NCBI GenBank assembly: GCA_965662775.1
Contig: CBFIIW010000001.1
Span: forward strand, 124,001-188,000
Source: UBA7985 sp002690455
Lineage (GTDB): Bacteria; Pseudomonadota; Alphaproteobacteria; UBA7985
Direction: 5' to 3'
Length of the DNA: 64,000 nt
Position 1 is the first letter of the stretch, and every line of letters starts with the position of its first letter. Positions 18,275 through 26,358 of the stretch are shown in pieces. The position numbers were made by a program, and so were the translations under genes. Below the pieces are notes generated by a model. The model was not told where the DNA came from. It did not search any database and saw nothing but the letters and a program-made list of their open reading frames with translations.

Positions 18275-19582
18275 TCAGCGGCTCGCAGGATTGTTGGAGT
18301 GGGTCGTCCAGTCAGCAACCTGAGCCGGAATCGTCTGGCCAGTACGCTCGTCAATCGCGCCAGCGGGCAGCCGTTCCATGGTGATGCACTGATCGACAGG
18401 ACACACATTCACGCAGAGATTACAGGCCACGCACTCGTCGTCTTTTACTGTAAACACGCGCTCACCATCTGCCTTGACATCCATGGCAATGGCCTGGTGA
18501 CTGGTGTCTTCACACGACGCGAAACAGCGACCGCACCCAATGCAACTGTCCTGGTTAATGCGCGCTTTGGTGACATAGTTGAGGTTCAGGTTCTGCCAGT
18601 CAGAGAGGTTTGGCACTGCGCGACCGACAATATCGGCGGTGCTGGTCAGGCCTTTTTGGTCCATCCAGAGTGACAGGCCGGAAATCATCTCCTGGACAAT
18701 GTGGAAGCCATAGGTCATGGCCGCCGTACAGACCTGCACATTGCCCGCCCCCAGCGACATAAACTCCGCCGCATCACGCCACGTCGAAACCCCCCCGATC
18801 CCTGAAATCGGCAGTTTCGCCATCTCCGGCGTACGGGCGATTTCCGCAACCATGTTGAGCGCAATCGGCTTAACCGCTGGACCACAGTACCCGCCGTGCG
18901 CACCGCGGCCATCGATGCTGGGCTCGGGCGAAAAATCATCCAGATCAACCGAGGTGATCGATGAAATAGTATTAATCAGACTCACCGCATCAGCCCCACC
19001 TCTGAGCGCCGCCATCGCAGGCTTGCGGATATCGGTGATATTCGGGGTCAGTTTTACGATCACTGGCATCTTGGAGTATTGCTTACACCAAGCCGCGACC
19101 ATCTCAACGTATTCAGGCACCTGCCCCACAGCCGAACCCATGCCACGCTCGGACATGCCATGGGGACAGCCAAAGTTGAGCTCGATCCCGTCTGCCCCCG
19201 TATCTTCGACCTGAGGCAAGATGTTCTTCCAGGCCTGCTCTTCGCAAGGCACCATGATCGACACCACCATAGCCCGATCCGGGTAATCGCGCTTGACCCG
19301 CCGGATTTCCTCCAGATTGGTCTGCAGAGGCCGGTCGGTGATTAGCTCGATGTTGTTAAGACCCAGCAAGCGACGGTCAGCGCCCCAGATCGCGCCGTAG
19401 CGCGGGCCATTCACGTTCACGATTGGTGGACCTTCTTCACCCAGCGTCTTCCAGACAACCCCGCCCCATCCTGCCTCAAAGGCGCGGCGAACGTTGTATT
19501 CTTTGTCGGTTGGCGGCGCCGAGGCGAGCCAGAAAGGGTTCGGAGACTTGATGCCAATGAAATCAGAAGTCAGGTCGGCCAT
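18275..19582 (-). CDS. preA: NAD-dependent dihydropyrimidine dehydrogenase subunit PreA
   Basis: A protein of 435 residues. The N-terminal dihydroorotate-dehydrogenase-like FMN barrel spans about 1-330 (FIGIKSPNPFWLASAPPTD, NFGCPHGMSERGMG with the catalytic Cys region, ISGIGGVSTWRDAAEF). Two 4Fe-4S motifs follow, CIGCGRCFASCED and CVACNLCVNVCPVD. With PreT it reduces uracil and thymine. It begins 2 bp after the preT stop. Confidence 0.97.
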   Translation of the reverse strand: MADLTSDFIGIKSPNPFWLASAPPTDKEYNVRRAFEAGWGGVVWKTLGEEGPPIVNVNGPRYGAIWGADRRLLGLNNIELITDRPLQTNLEEIRRVKRDYPDRAMVVSIMVPCEEQAWKNILPQVEDTGADGIELNFGCPHGMSERGMGSAVGQVPEYVEMVAAWCKQYSKMPVIVKLTPNITDIRKPAMAALRGGADAVSLINTISSITSVDLDDFSPEPSIDGRGAHGGYCGPAVKPIALNMVAEIARTPEMAKLPISGIGGVSTWRDAAEFMSLGAGNVQVCTAAMTYGFHIVQEMISGLSLWMDQKGLTSTADIVGRAVPNLSDWQNLNLNYVTKARINQDSCIGCGRCFASCEDTSHQAIAMDVKADGERVFTVKDDECVACNLCVNVCPVDQCITMERLPAGAIDERTGQTIPAQVADWTTHSNNPASR

Positions 19583-19584
19583 GA

Positions 19585-20922
19585 TCAGGCTCCTCCCATC
19601 ATCGCTACGTGAATATCTTCGGCCGCGTCCCGACCTTGCGCAACAGCGGTCACGGTCAGATCATCGCCGCCTGTGGCACAGTCACCACCAGCCCAGACAT
19701 CACTGAGACTGGTCCGCCCCTTGTCGTCGATTTCTATCTTGCCGCCTTTGAGCCTGAGCCCACTGGCAATTCCCTCGACCAGCGTCTGACCGATGGCGGT
19801 GAACACCTGATCAGCAGGCAGGGTGAAGCCTTCTTCGCTTAAGCTCAGGCCACTTTCACCGCTGACGGTGTAGGCGAAGCTAACGCCAGCGTCTGTGACA
19901 GCCGTCGGTGCAGCGTTTGTGATAATACGAACACCATGGGTTGCAGCATGCTCCTGCTCATGCACGGAGGCACTCATGCGGTCTTTCCCGCGCCGATAGA
20001 CGATTGTTGAGTCCTCGGCGCCCAGCAGCTTGGCCTGAACAGCAGCATCGACCGCAGTCATTCCGCCGCCGATGACCACCACCCGACGGCCGACGGGCAA
20101 AGCGCTCAAATCGTCTGCTTGGCGCAGGTCTTCGATAAAGTGTGTGGCTGGGACGACGCTGTTATAATCTTCGCCCTGAGCCCCGAGCGCATTCACACCG
20201 CCCAGGCCGATCGCCAGGAAAACAGCATCAAAGCATTCCGTCAGGCTCTCAATGCTCAGGTCGTCGCCAAGTGCTCTGCCGTTTTCGACTGAGATGCCGC
20301 CGATACCAAGTAACCAGTTGAGCTCGGCTTGCGCGAAGCCATCAACCGTCTTGTAGGCCGCGATCCCGAACTCGTTGAGCCCCCCAGACTTCGCCCGGGC
20401 TTCATATAGTGTCACGGCGTGCCCGTGCATCGCCAAGCGGTGTGCTGCCGCCAGCCCTGCCGGTCCGGCGCCAACCACGGCGACGTGCTTTCCGGTCTCT
20501 TCCGCGCGGGTGTAAGGATGCTCCGCTCGTGCCATCAGCGTATCGGTAGCGAAGCGTTGTAGCGCTCCGATTTCCACCGGTTTCTGCTCCGCCTTCTCGC
20601 GTACGCACGCTTGTTCACACAGGGTCTCGGTGGGGCAGACGCGGGCGCACATGCCACCGAGAATATTGCTGTCAAAAATGGTCTTCGCTGCAGCCTCCGG
20701 TGTACCGGTTGCGATCTGGCGAATGAACAGCGGAATGTCGATTTCGGTCGGACAGGCGGTAATGCAGGGTGCGTCATAGCAAAAATAGCACCGATCCGCG
20801 GCGACGCGGGCTTCATGAAGGTCAAGGGCCGGATGCACGTCGCAGAAGTTGTCGCTTAGGGTCTCGGCATCGAGCCGGCCTGCAACAATGCCGTCCTGAT
20901 ACATGGGTGGCAAAGCGTTCAT
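19585..20922 (-). CDS. preT: NAD-dependent dihydropyrimidine dehydrogenase subunit PreT
   Basis: About 445 residues from ATG 20922 (MNALPPMYQDGIVAGRL). An in-frame reading to 20988 adds an atypical leader. The N-terminal DPYD-type Fe-S domain has CYFCYDAPCITACP and GGMCARVCPTETLCEQACVR. FAD binding follows at VAVVGAGPAGLAAAHRLA and the NAD(P) site at VVVIGGGMTAVDAAVQA, ending with a FAD motif in VWAGGDCATGG. It passes electrons from NADH to PreA. As the first gene it carries the operon promoter region upstream. The start has only a weak ribosome-binding site, so nearby GTG codons remain possible. Confidence 0.95.
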   Translation of the reverse strand: MNALPPMYQDGIVAGRLDAETLSDNFCDVHPALDLHEARVAADRCYFCYDAPCITACPTEIDIPLFIRQIATGTPEAAAKTIFDSNILGGMCARVCPTETLCEQACVREKAEQKPVEIGALQRFATDTLMARAEHPYTRAEETGKHVAVVGAGPAGLAAAHRLAMHGHAVTLYEARAKSGGLNEFGIAAYKTVDGFAQAELNWLLGIGGISVENGRALGDDLSIESLTECFDAVFLAIGLGGVNALGAQGEDYNSVVPATHFIEDLRQADDLSALPVGRRVVVIGGGMTAVDAAVQAKLLGAEDSTIVYRRGKDRMSASVHEQEHAATHGVRIITNAAPTAVTDAGVSFAYTVSGESGLSLSEEGFTLPADQVFTAIGQTLVEGIASGLRLKGGKIEIDDKGRTSLSDVWAGGDCATGGDDLTVTAVAQGRDAAEDIHVAMMGGA

Positions 20923-21242
20923 GATGTTATCAACACTGTTTGTTTTCTCTCTCTGTGCAAGGCTGTCATGCCAAGAACAATCAGGCAAGACCCTTTGTTT
21001 TGGCCGGACAATTGCAGTCGCTTCGCGGGCAATCAGTCGACACGATGCCTCAAAATTGGACAGTTATAGGATTTCAGCCCGCACTGACTCAGCGTAAATT
21101 CACCCGCGCCCGGATTATGCGGGACTGCCGGGAAGGCGCTGGATGAGTTGGCTGGGAGGGCGGCATTCGTGCCGCAGGCAACCTTACTGGTCACAGGCGA
21201 CCTTTCACGTTAATCTTGGCGCGTTGAATGGGGGAGATCAGC
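20923..21242. promoter_or_regulatory. Divergent intergenic region upstream of preT
   Basis: These 320 bp separate the leftward pyrimidine operon from the rightward hydroxylase-like gene and should hold both promoters. I see no gene. One near-palindrome, TTGGCCGGACAA at 21000-21011, lies 78 bp upstream of preT and could be an operator. A related half-site (TTGGACAG) sits at 21056-21063. No regulator gene for the operon is in the window, so this stays a weak proposal. Confidence 0.3.
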
Positions 21243-21959
21243 ATGCAGACGGTTTTCAGCCATATCTCACAGATGCGGAATATTCAGGTGCTTCTGCCCC
21301 TGCTCCTGCTGGGCTGGGTGGTCATGCTTTTTGCTTTCAGCCCATGGATGCTGCTGGCTGTCGTCTGGGGTTCGCTCCTGCAGTTCCTGTTTGAGTACAT
21401 TCTGCACCGGTTCGCCTATCACGGCGAACCGCCAACCGATCAGGGTGCTTTTTCGAAACTGTATCGCACCCACCTCGCGCACCATGAATTTCCAACAGAC
21501 CCCCGGTTTTTCGCCGGTGATGCACCTTGGTTCGGGGTACGGGTTGCGGGCCTGGTGGTTTTGCTGCACACGCTGGCTCTTTGGCCACTGGTGGGGCTGG
21601 ATCTGGCAGCAAGACTGGCCTGCAGCGCGACTTTCGTCGGCGGCATCGGAGCCTATGTCTTCTATGAGTATTGTCACACGTTAGCGCACCTGAGCATTCC
21701 AAAGGGGCGGTTCGGCACCTGGGTCACGCGCACCCACCTCGCCCACCACTATCAGGATCACCACGCAACCTTCCATGTCAGCGCAGGAATGGGCTGGATC
21801 GACCGGTTGCTTGGCACCGCTTTCGACAAGGCAAGGGCACGAGCGCGCTTCGACGCGCAGACCCATCAGACCCTCGGCCTGCAGCCCGACGACCCTCGGC
21901 TCGTCACGGCACGGGATGAACTGGGCCTGCCGCAGCATCAAAGCCGCCAAGAGGGCTGA
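21243..21959 (+). CDS. Sterol desaturase / fatty acid hydroxylase-superfamily membrane protein
   Basis: A protein of 238 residues from ATG 21243, chosen because GGGGGAG precedes it; ATG 21228 would lose that site. There are several hydrophobic segments (about 15-50 and 95-145). His clusters fit the di-iron hydroxylase family: HRFAYH at 55-60, THLAHHEF near 76-83, CHTLAH, and HLAHHYQDHHATFHVS near the end. Such enzymes hydroxylate or desaturate lipids in the membrane. The substrate cannot be told: it could be a fatty acyl chain, sterol, hopanoid or carotenoid. It stands alone, before tRNA-Ser. Confidence 0.85.
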   Translation: MQTVFSHISQMRNIQVLLPLLLLGWVVMLFAFSPWMLLAVVWGSLLQFLFEYILHRFAYHGEPPTDQGAFSKLYRTHLAHHEFPTDPRFFAGDAPWFGVRVAGLVVLLHTLALWPLVGLDLAARLACSATFVGGIGAYVFYEYCHTLAHLSIPKGRFGTWVTRTHLAHHYQDHHATFHVSAGMGWIDRLLGTAFDKARARARFDAQTHQTLGLQPDDPRLVTARDELGLPQHQSRQEG

Positions 21960-22068
21960 AATCCGGTTGTCAGGCTCGGGTGAAGCCGCTAAACCTCGGC
22001 CTGCCGCGCGCCACTGCGCCTGCCGTCATTGCGACGAAGCAGGCGCCCTCGCCCGCTGGCGCAGGTTT

Positions 22069-22159
22069 GGAGGGATGGCTGAGCGGCTTAAGGCGGCGGT
22101 CTTGAAAACCGTTGTGGGCTGATACCCCACCGTGGGTTCGAATCCCACTCCCTCCGCCA
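22069..22159 (+). tRNA. tRNA-Ser(UGA)
   Basis: A complete 91-nt class II tRNA with encoded CCA. The acceptor stem GGAGGGA/TCCCTCC closes, the anticodon loop CTTGAAA at 22101-22107 has anticodon TGA at 22103-22105, a long variable arm (TGGGCTGATACCCCA) marks serine, and the T-arm GTGGGTTCGAATCCCAC is canonical. It decodes UCA and related codons. No direct repeat of its 3' end was noticed downstream, so there is no sign that it holds an integrated element. Confidence 0.98.
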
Positions 22160-22489
22160 TTTGCCCGTGATCAGCTTCCAACTGCGCGTCAGTTCCCAAA
22201 GCCCACATGAACTGAGACTTGGGGCCGGACTTACCCTGCCGCGTTCCTGTGGTTTGCGTGACCGTAATCAGACCCAAACGAACGCGATCTAGCATCCGTT
22301 TCAGGTTCGGATCGCGAACCTTGAACCTATGAGCGAGGTTGACACACTCGTGCAAATGGTTGTGACTTAGCATTAGTTTGCACTGCCCATTCTTAAGATA
22401 TTGGGTCCAAAGTTTATTCCCCAACAGATTTCGCCAGTCCATCGAACGTGAGTGATTTGGACATCGGAACTCTAAGCAGGAGAAGAAGT
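22160..22489. other. Intergenic region after tRNA-Ser, nothing recognised
   Basis: These 330 bp between the tRNA and the YHYH gene contain no gene I can support. An open frame on the minus strand crosses the tRNA and carries the well-known spurious translation of tRNA-Ser genes. A TTGACA hexamer at 22339-22344 has no convincing partner at the right spacing. Confidence 0.5.
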
Positions 22490-23659
22490 GTGAAGATCGC
22501 GGCAATTTGGCTTAACCAAACACCGATTTCGTCAGCAACACTCAAGCTATTCTGCGCCCTCAATGTGGTGCTGTTGCTCGCCCTGTTGTTCACCATTGGT
22601 GCCGCGCGATCAGCATTTGGACAGGCCGCGCTGGGTGACTTAAAGATTGGTAGCTGTGGTTGTGATCAGTCCTGCTTCACGGACGAGGTCAAGAACCTCC
22701 GGTGCACGCCCACTCAATACCGGTTCGAAAGCTCAGGGCTACCCGACGAAACGCACGTAATGATGCGAGGGATCACGGCAACAAACCAGCAGTACCCAAG
22801 CACTCACGCATATGAAATCACGATACCGCTGAACCAGCGTATGGCCGCAACACCGACACCGACCGTACCGGGCGCGATCGGTATCGCCGTTAATGGGGTC
22901 CCTCTTTTTGATCCAGGCACCCAGGGCAAGATTGACCCAAATACCGGCCGTTCGCCGCACACGTATGACGTAGGGGAGTTGGACGAATGCGGAGGCCACG
23001 CCGGCCGAGGGGATGACTATCACTACCACATTGCGCCGAAGTGCCTGATCGACGAACTTGGTGAAACGCACGTTGAAGATCACCTGCAGCCAATTGGCTT
23101 TGCCAACGACGGGTTCCCAATCCTGGCCGTTGGTTGGTTCCGACAAGACCGAAATCTAGAAGCCCATCTAGATGAATGCCGCGGCATGGAAGATCGCGAT
23201 GGCGACTACTTCTATAACGTGGAGGCCGCCTCAAAGTGGGATATCTTGACCTGCTTCAAAGGTAAGGCTGTCGGCATTTCCAAAGACCGCTGGGACCAGC
23301 GGTATGACATGTATGGCGCAAAAATTGTGGGAGCGAAGGTCAGCATGGCAATCTCCAGCTATCGTTTAGAACGCTATGCAAACAATCTTTGTCACATCAT
23401 GGAAGGCACGCTCGACAATCAACGAGTGCTAACCCAGGGCACAAACATTGAAAAACTGTCCAGCAAGGGTGCTATTTTTTATTGCAATCCGAATTGCTAT
23501 TCGGAGTTTTTTTCCCCGCAATCCAAAAGCGAATACCGTGGTCCCGTGGTGTTCTATGAGCAGACATTAGTAGGCTGCCCAACGGGGTTTTCGCCTGAGG
23601 CGCTGCCCCTCTTTGCCCCGTATGAAGGCGCGAAATTGCAGAAGAAATCCGCAAAGTAA
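22490..23659 (+). CDS. YHYH-domain exported protein
   Basis: About 389 residues from GTG 22490, preceded by AGGAG; an upstream in-frame GTG at 22448 is less well placed. A hydrophobic segment at about 17-40 is a signal peptide or anchor (cleavage near AFGQA). The mature part has paired Cys (SCGCDQSC) and the family motif ECGGHAGRGDDYHYHIAP, with YHYH at 177-180, followed by FANDGFPILAVGW. YHYH proteins are exported and their function is not established; the His-rich motif suggests metal binding. About a dozen Cys suggest disulfides in the periplasm. No operon partner is obvious. Confidence 0.85.
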   Translation: MKIAAIWLNQTPISSATLKLFCALNVVLLLALLFTIGAARSAFGQAALGDLKIGSCGCDQSCFTDEVKNLRCTPTQYRFESSGLPDETHVMMRGITATNQQYPSTHAYEITIPLNQRMAATPTPTVPGAIGIAVNGVPLFDPGTQGKIDPNTGRSPHTYDVGELDECGGHAGRGDDYHYHIAPKCLIDELGETHVEDHLQPIGFANDGFPILAVGWFRQDRNLEAHLDECRGMEDRDGDYFYNVEAASKWDILTCFKGKAVGISKDRWDQRYDMYGAKIVGAKVSMAISSYRLERYANNLCHIMEGTLDNQRVLTQGTNIEKLSSKGAIFYCNPNCYSEFFSPQSKSEYRGPVVFYEQTLVGCPTGFSPEALPLFAPYEGAKLQKKSAK

Positions 23660-23938
23660 CGAGCAGAAACCCCGCTAGCTACGCAGAAACCGGGCTGCTC
23701 TATGTGCGCCAATGAGGCCGCTTACTGCCTTGCCGATCAGATATCAATGCCTTTACTGGATCAACTGACGCGCCTGCATCGGCATTTCTTTTGAGTTTCA
23801 CCTTAAATTTATTCATTAGGTGTGTGTAACTGTGTACTATTATGCGCATACCGCGCGTGATTACTTGACCTGCTTTCTCGTAATTCAAACATTGGCTCCC
23901 CTGTCGAACTAGGAAAATTTGGGTCGAGCAAGCATTTA

Positions 23939-25789
23939 ATGAGAAAGTTCTTTATGGCTGGTTCAGCGCTATGTGGGCTGATCGGCACTGCTGGGGCTGA
24001 CCCTGTCGATGTTACACTCGGCGCCAGTCTCGACATCGGTTGGGACTATGGCGTTGGAAAAGCTCATCCCAACTTGGGTGGATTCGGCATACTGGGGCTT
24101 TCCAGCTACCAGACACTGACGGCCGAATTTGGGCTTGCGGGCACGACGGACGCTGGACTGCGGTTCGGTGTAGAAGTCTCCTTGACGACGGGTAAGGTCC
24201 TGCAACTTGAGCCCTATGGCACCACAGCCTTTGCCCGAAAATACATCTACAATCTGCGCAACGCCAGCGCTGAGCAGAGTCTTCGTGGCGCGCTCTATGC
24301 CATGTCCGGAGGCGCTGCGATCAGTGTCGGAGAAGTGCTCTCGGTCAAGATCAATTCCCAGTGGCAGAGTATGAAGGGTTCAGCCACTGCTTACAGCGGA
24401 CAGATCGGTGCATTGAACGTCCACAACATCTGCAAACTTGCCGGAAACTATGCCGACAGCATGAACGGCCGCCAGGCCACCGGCTTCGGTACCGCTCTCC
24501 CACCCGGAGCAGCTGCAGTTGCACCGGTCTTTAGAACGCTGGTCGGGAACGGCCGAGCCATTGGCACCAGAATTCTGGTCGATGGAGGCGCGGTGTTCGG
24601 CCAGCCTATGCTTCCGGGGCAGTTCAAGGCACATCGCCAGATCTGGGCGACGGGTTCGACGCTGCTGACCCATACTGTCCCTGCTCCAGCGGGTGGGCCT
24701 ATTGGCGCTCGCGTCTCGGTCAATCCCACACAGACAGCGGGCGTCTTCCGCCCCGGCACAGCAGCAGCCGTTTTCCAGACGGGCTTCTCCAGTATCCGGT
24801 TCACTCCCAATGAAGTGGGCGTCGGGGCGTTTCCAAAACTCCTCGCCTCCACCGTAGCCAGCAAGTCAGCAACCGTGCTCTTCTCGCCCGGTATCAATGA
24901 ATTGGTTGGTGAGAAGGTCAACCGCGCGCAGGTCTATCTCGGCCCCTTCATGGACCTGCGTATGACAAGTTCAACGACCAAAATGGCGCATGGTGCCGTT
25001 TGCTTGAGCCAGCAACTTCAGCAGTCTGCAACTCAGATCCACATGGAACTGGCATCACGCCTGCCGCAGTTCAGCAACGCAGCCATATTTGTCGAAGGCG
25101 GCTTTGGACGCCTGACCGTTCAGCGGCTTTCCTATGAGGGTGGTAACGCGGTAATCGGCGACAGTGGAGATAGTGCGGGCATCGGCATTGATGGCGACAA
25201 TGCTGGCTTTGGGATTGGAAACGGTGGCAGCCTTCGAACAGCCGTCGCGATGCTCGAAGGCACCAACTTGCTTGGCCTTACCGGCCATGCAGCGGTCGAC
25301 GTGTCGACGATAAAGCTCGGCGGTCGCCCCAACTATCTCTTAGGTGCAAGCGTTGATCTGTCGGGCCTGAGCGTGGTCGTGGAATTCGAAGATGACGTGG
25401 ACCCCGACCCCACTGCCGTGAATGACGAAGATGGCTATATCGATCATTGGGACGCCAGTTTGGCATGGGACTGGGAAGGCATCCGTGCAACAATAGCAAC
25501 CGATGACGACGGCGACTGGGCGATAGCTTTAGGCTATGAATGGCGCGGCTTCACTGCCGACACGCTCATCGAAAATGTAGCGCCAGGCCAGAGCCAGAAG
25601 GCTGGCCTGTCGATTGACACCATCTTGGCGACCCAAATTAATGGCCTTGCCATGGAACTGGCGCTGGATGAAAACTTCGCCTGGGATATCAGTGCCCACT
25701 ATAGCCTCGGCGGATCGGGTTTTGAGATCTACGCCAGCTATATGGCTGACCAGGGCGGCGGTCGAATTGGGTCTAAACTCAGCTTTTGA
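23939..25789 (+). CDS. Large outer-membrane porin-like protein with central insertion
   Basis: A protein of 616 residues. Residues 1-20 are a signal peptide (GTAGA|DP). The mature start has alternating strands (VDVTLGASLDIGWDYG, LTAEFGLAGTTDAGLRFGVEVSL), and the last 200 residues again alternate and end in Phe (GGGRIGSKLSF), the usual outer-membrane sorting signal. Between them, about 140-390, lies an Ala/Thr/Pro-rich insertion with only two to three Cys, unlike a porin barrel. A Gly/Asp-rich stretch (GDSGDSAGIGIDGDNAGFG) and an acidic loop (FEDDVDPDPTAVNDEDGY) may bind calcium. It resembles alphaproteobacterial porins only at its ends. The role in uptake is inferred. Confidence 0.7.
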   Translation: MRKFFMAGSALCGLIGTAGADPVDVTLGASLDIGWDYGVGKAHPNLGGFGILGLSSYQTLTAEFGLAGTTDAGLRFGVEVSLTTGKVLQLEPYGTTAFARKYIYNLRNASAEQSLRGALYAMSGGAAISVGEVLSVKINSQWQSMKGSATAYSGQIGALNVHNICKLAGNYADSMNGRQATGFGTALPPGAAAVAPVFRTLVGNGRAIGTRILVDGGAVFGQPMLPGQFKAHRQIWATGSTLLTHTVPAPAGGPIGARVSVNPTQTAGVFRPGTAAAVFQTGFSSIRFTPNEVGVGAFPKLLASTVASKSATVLFSPGINELVGEKVNRAQVYLGPFMDLRMTSSTTKMAHGAVCLSQQLQQSATQIHMELASRLPQFSNAAIFVEGGFGRLTVQRLSYEGGNAVIGDSGDSAGIGIDGDNAGFGIGNGGSLRTAVAMLEGTNLLGLTGHAAVDVSTIKLGGRPNYLLGASVDLSGLSVVVEFEDDVDPDPTAVNDEDGYIDHWDASLAWDWEGIRATIATDDDGDWAIALGYEWRGFTADTLIENVAPGQSQKAGLSIDTILATQINGLAMELALDENFAWDISAHYSLGGSGFEIYASYMADQGGGRIGSKLSF

Positions 25790-26358
25790 GCTGCACGCCC
25801 CCACGCGAGGCTAGAGTATACCGGATTCTGCGCCCTCACCGCGCCCCAAACTACCGCTGATCAACCCCAGCTTGCCTGCCCTCAGTCATAAACTGCAGAA
25901 ATTCAGGACTGATAACAATGGTTCGCGAACTATAATTGACACCGGTGTCATTTTGTGGTTCAACAAGATCGGACGAGGGAGGAGCTAACCAAGCCAACGC
26001 TCTGCAAGAAGCGAAGCCAAAGCGGTTTCGTCTTTCAGCAGTTGGCTCGGTATCGCAACACGGTTTTTTTTCCACTGCGACCTTCAAAGGTAGCTTCGTG
26101 GTTCAACAGGACGGTGATCAACAGCCGCCAAAAGTTGTTCTGTTGCGCGCGCTACTCCCCCACGAGAACACCCCGGACGGTCGGCACCCGGCGATCTCGC
26201 TCCGGCAGCAATCTGTGTCGGTCTGTCCCGATGCAGGTGAAGTCCAGCACGGGCAAGACGCACGGCCCGGAGTTGAACGATGCACAAAGGATGGCGCGTT
26301 TGGCGTTGTCGTGCGTGCAAACCATCGCGCCCGGTATTGGGCCATTTAGGAGGATAAA
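25790..26358. other. Long leader / regulatory region upstream of aglE
   Basis: These 569 bp contain no supportable gene. The left part carries two palindromes and TATAAT/TTGACA-like hexamers (annotated separately). The remaining stretch of about 400 bp before aglE would be a long untranslated leader if transcription starts there. An 11-bp direct repeat GTGGTTCAACA occurs at 25955 and 26098. A strong AGGAGG at 26349-26354 belongs to aglE. Confidence 0.5.
25921..25950 (+). promoter_or_regulatory. Candidate LacI-type operator and promoter of the agl genes
   Basis: A perfect 14-bp palindrome TGACACCGGTGTCA at 25937-25950 has the central CCGG-type symmetry typical of LacI-family operators. A second perfect palindrome GTTCGCGAAC lies at 25921-25930. 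TTGACA at 25936-25941 overlaps the first palindrome as a possible -35 box, and TATAAT at 25931-25936 sits between the two as a possible -10 of another promoter. The LacI-type regulator of this cluster is encoded at 32053-33129. The distance to aglE is about 400 bp, so the start of transcription is uncertain. Confidence 0.55.

Noticed and set aside
22026..22505. Minus-strand open frame crossing tRNA-Ser
   Set aside because: The piece inside the tRNA is the well-known false translation of tRNA-Ser genes (GVGFEPT type). The rest has no family I recognise.
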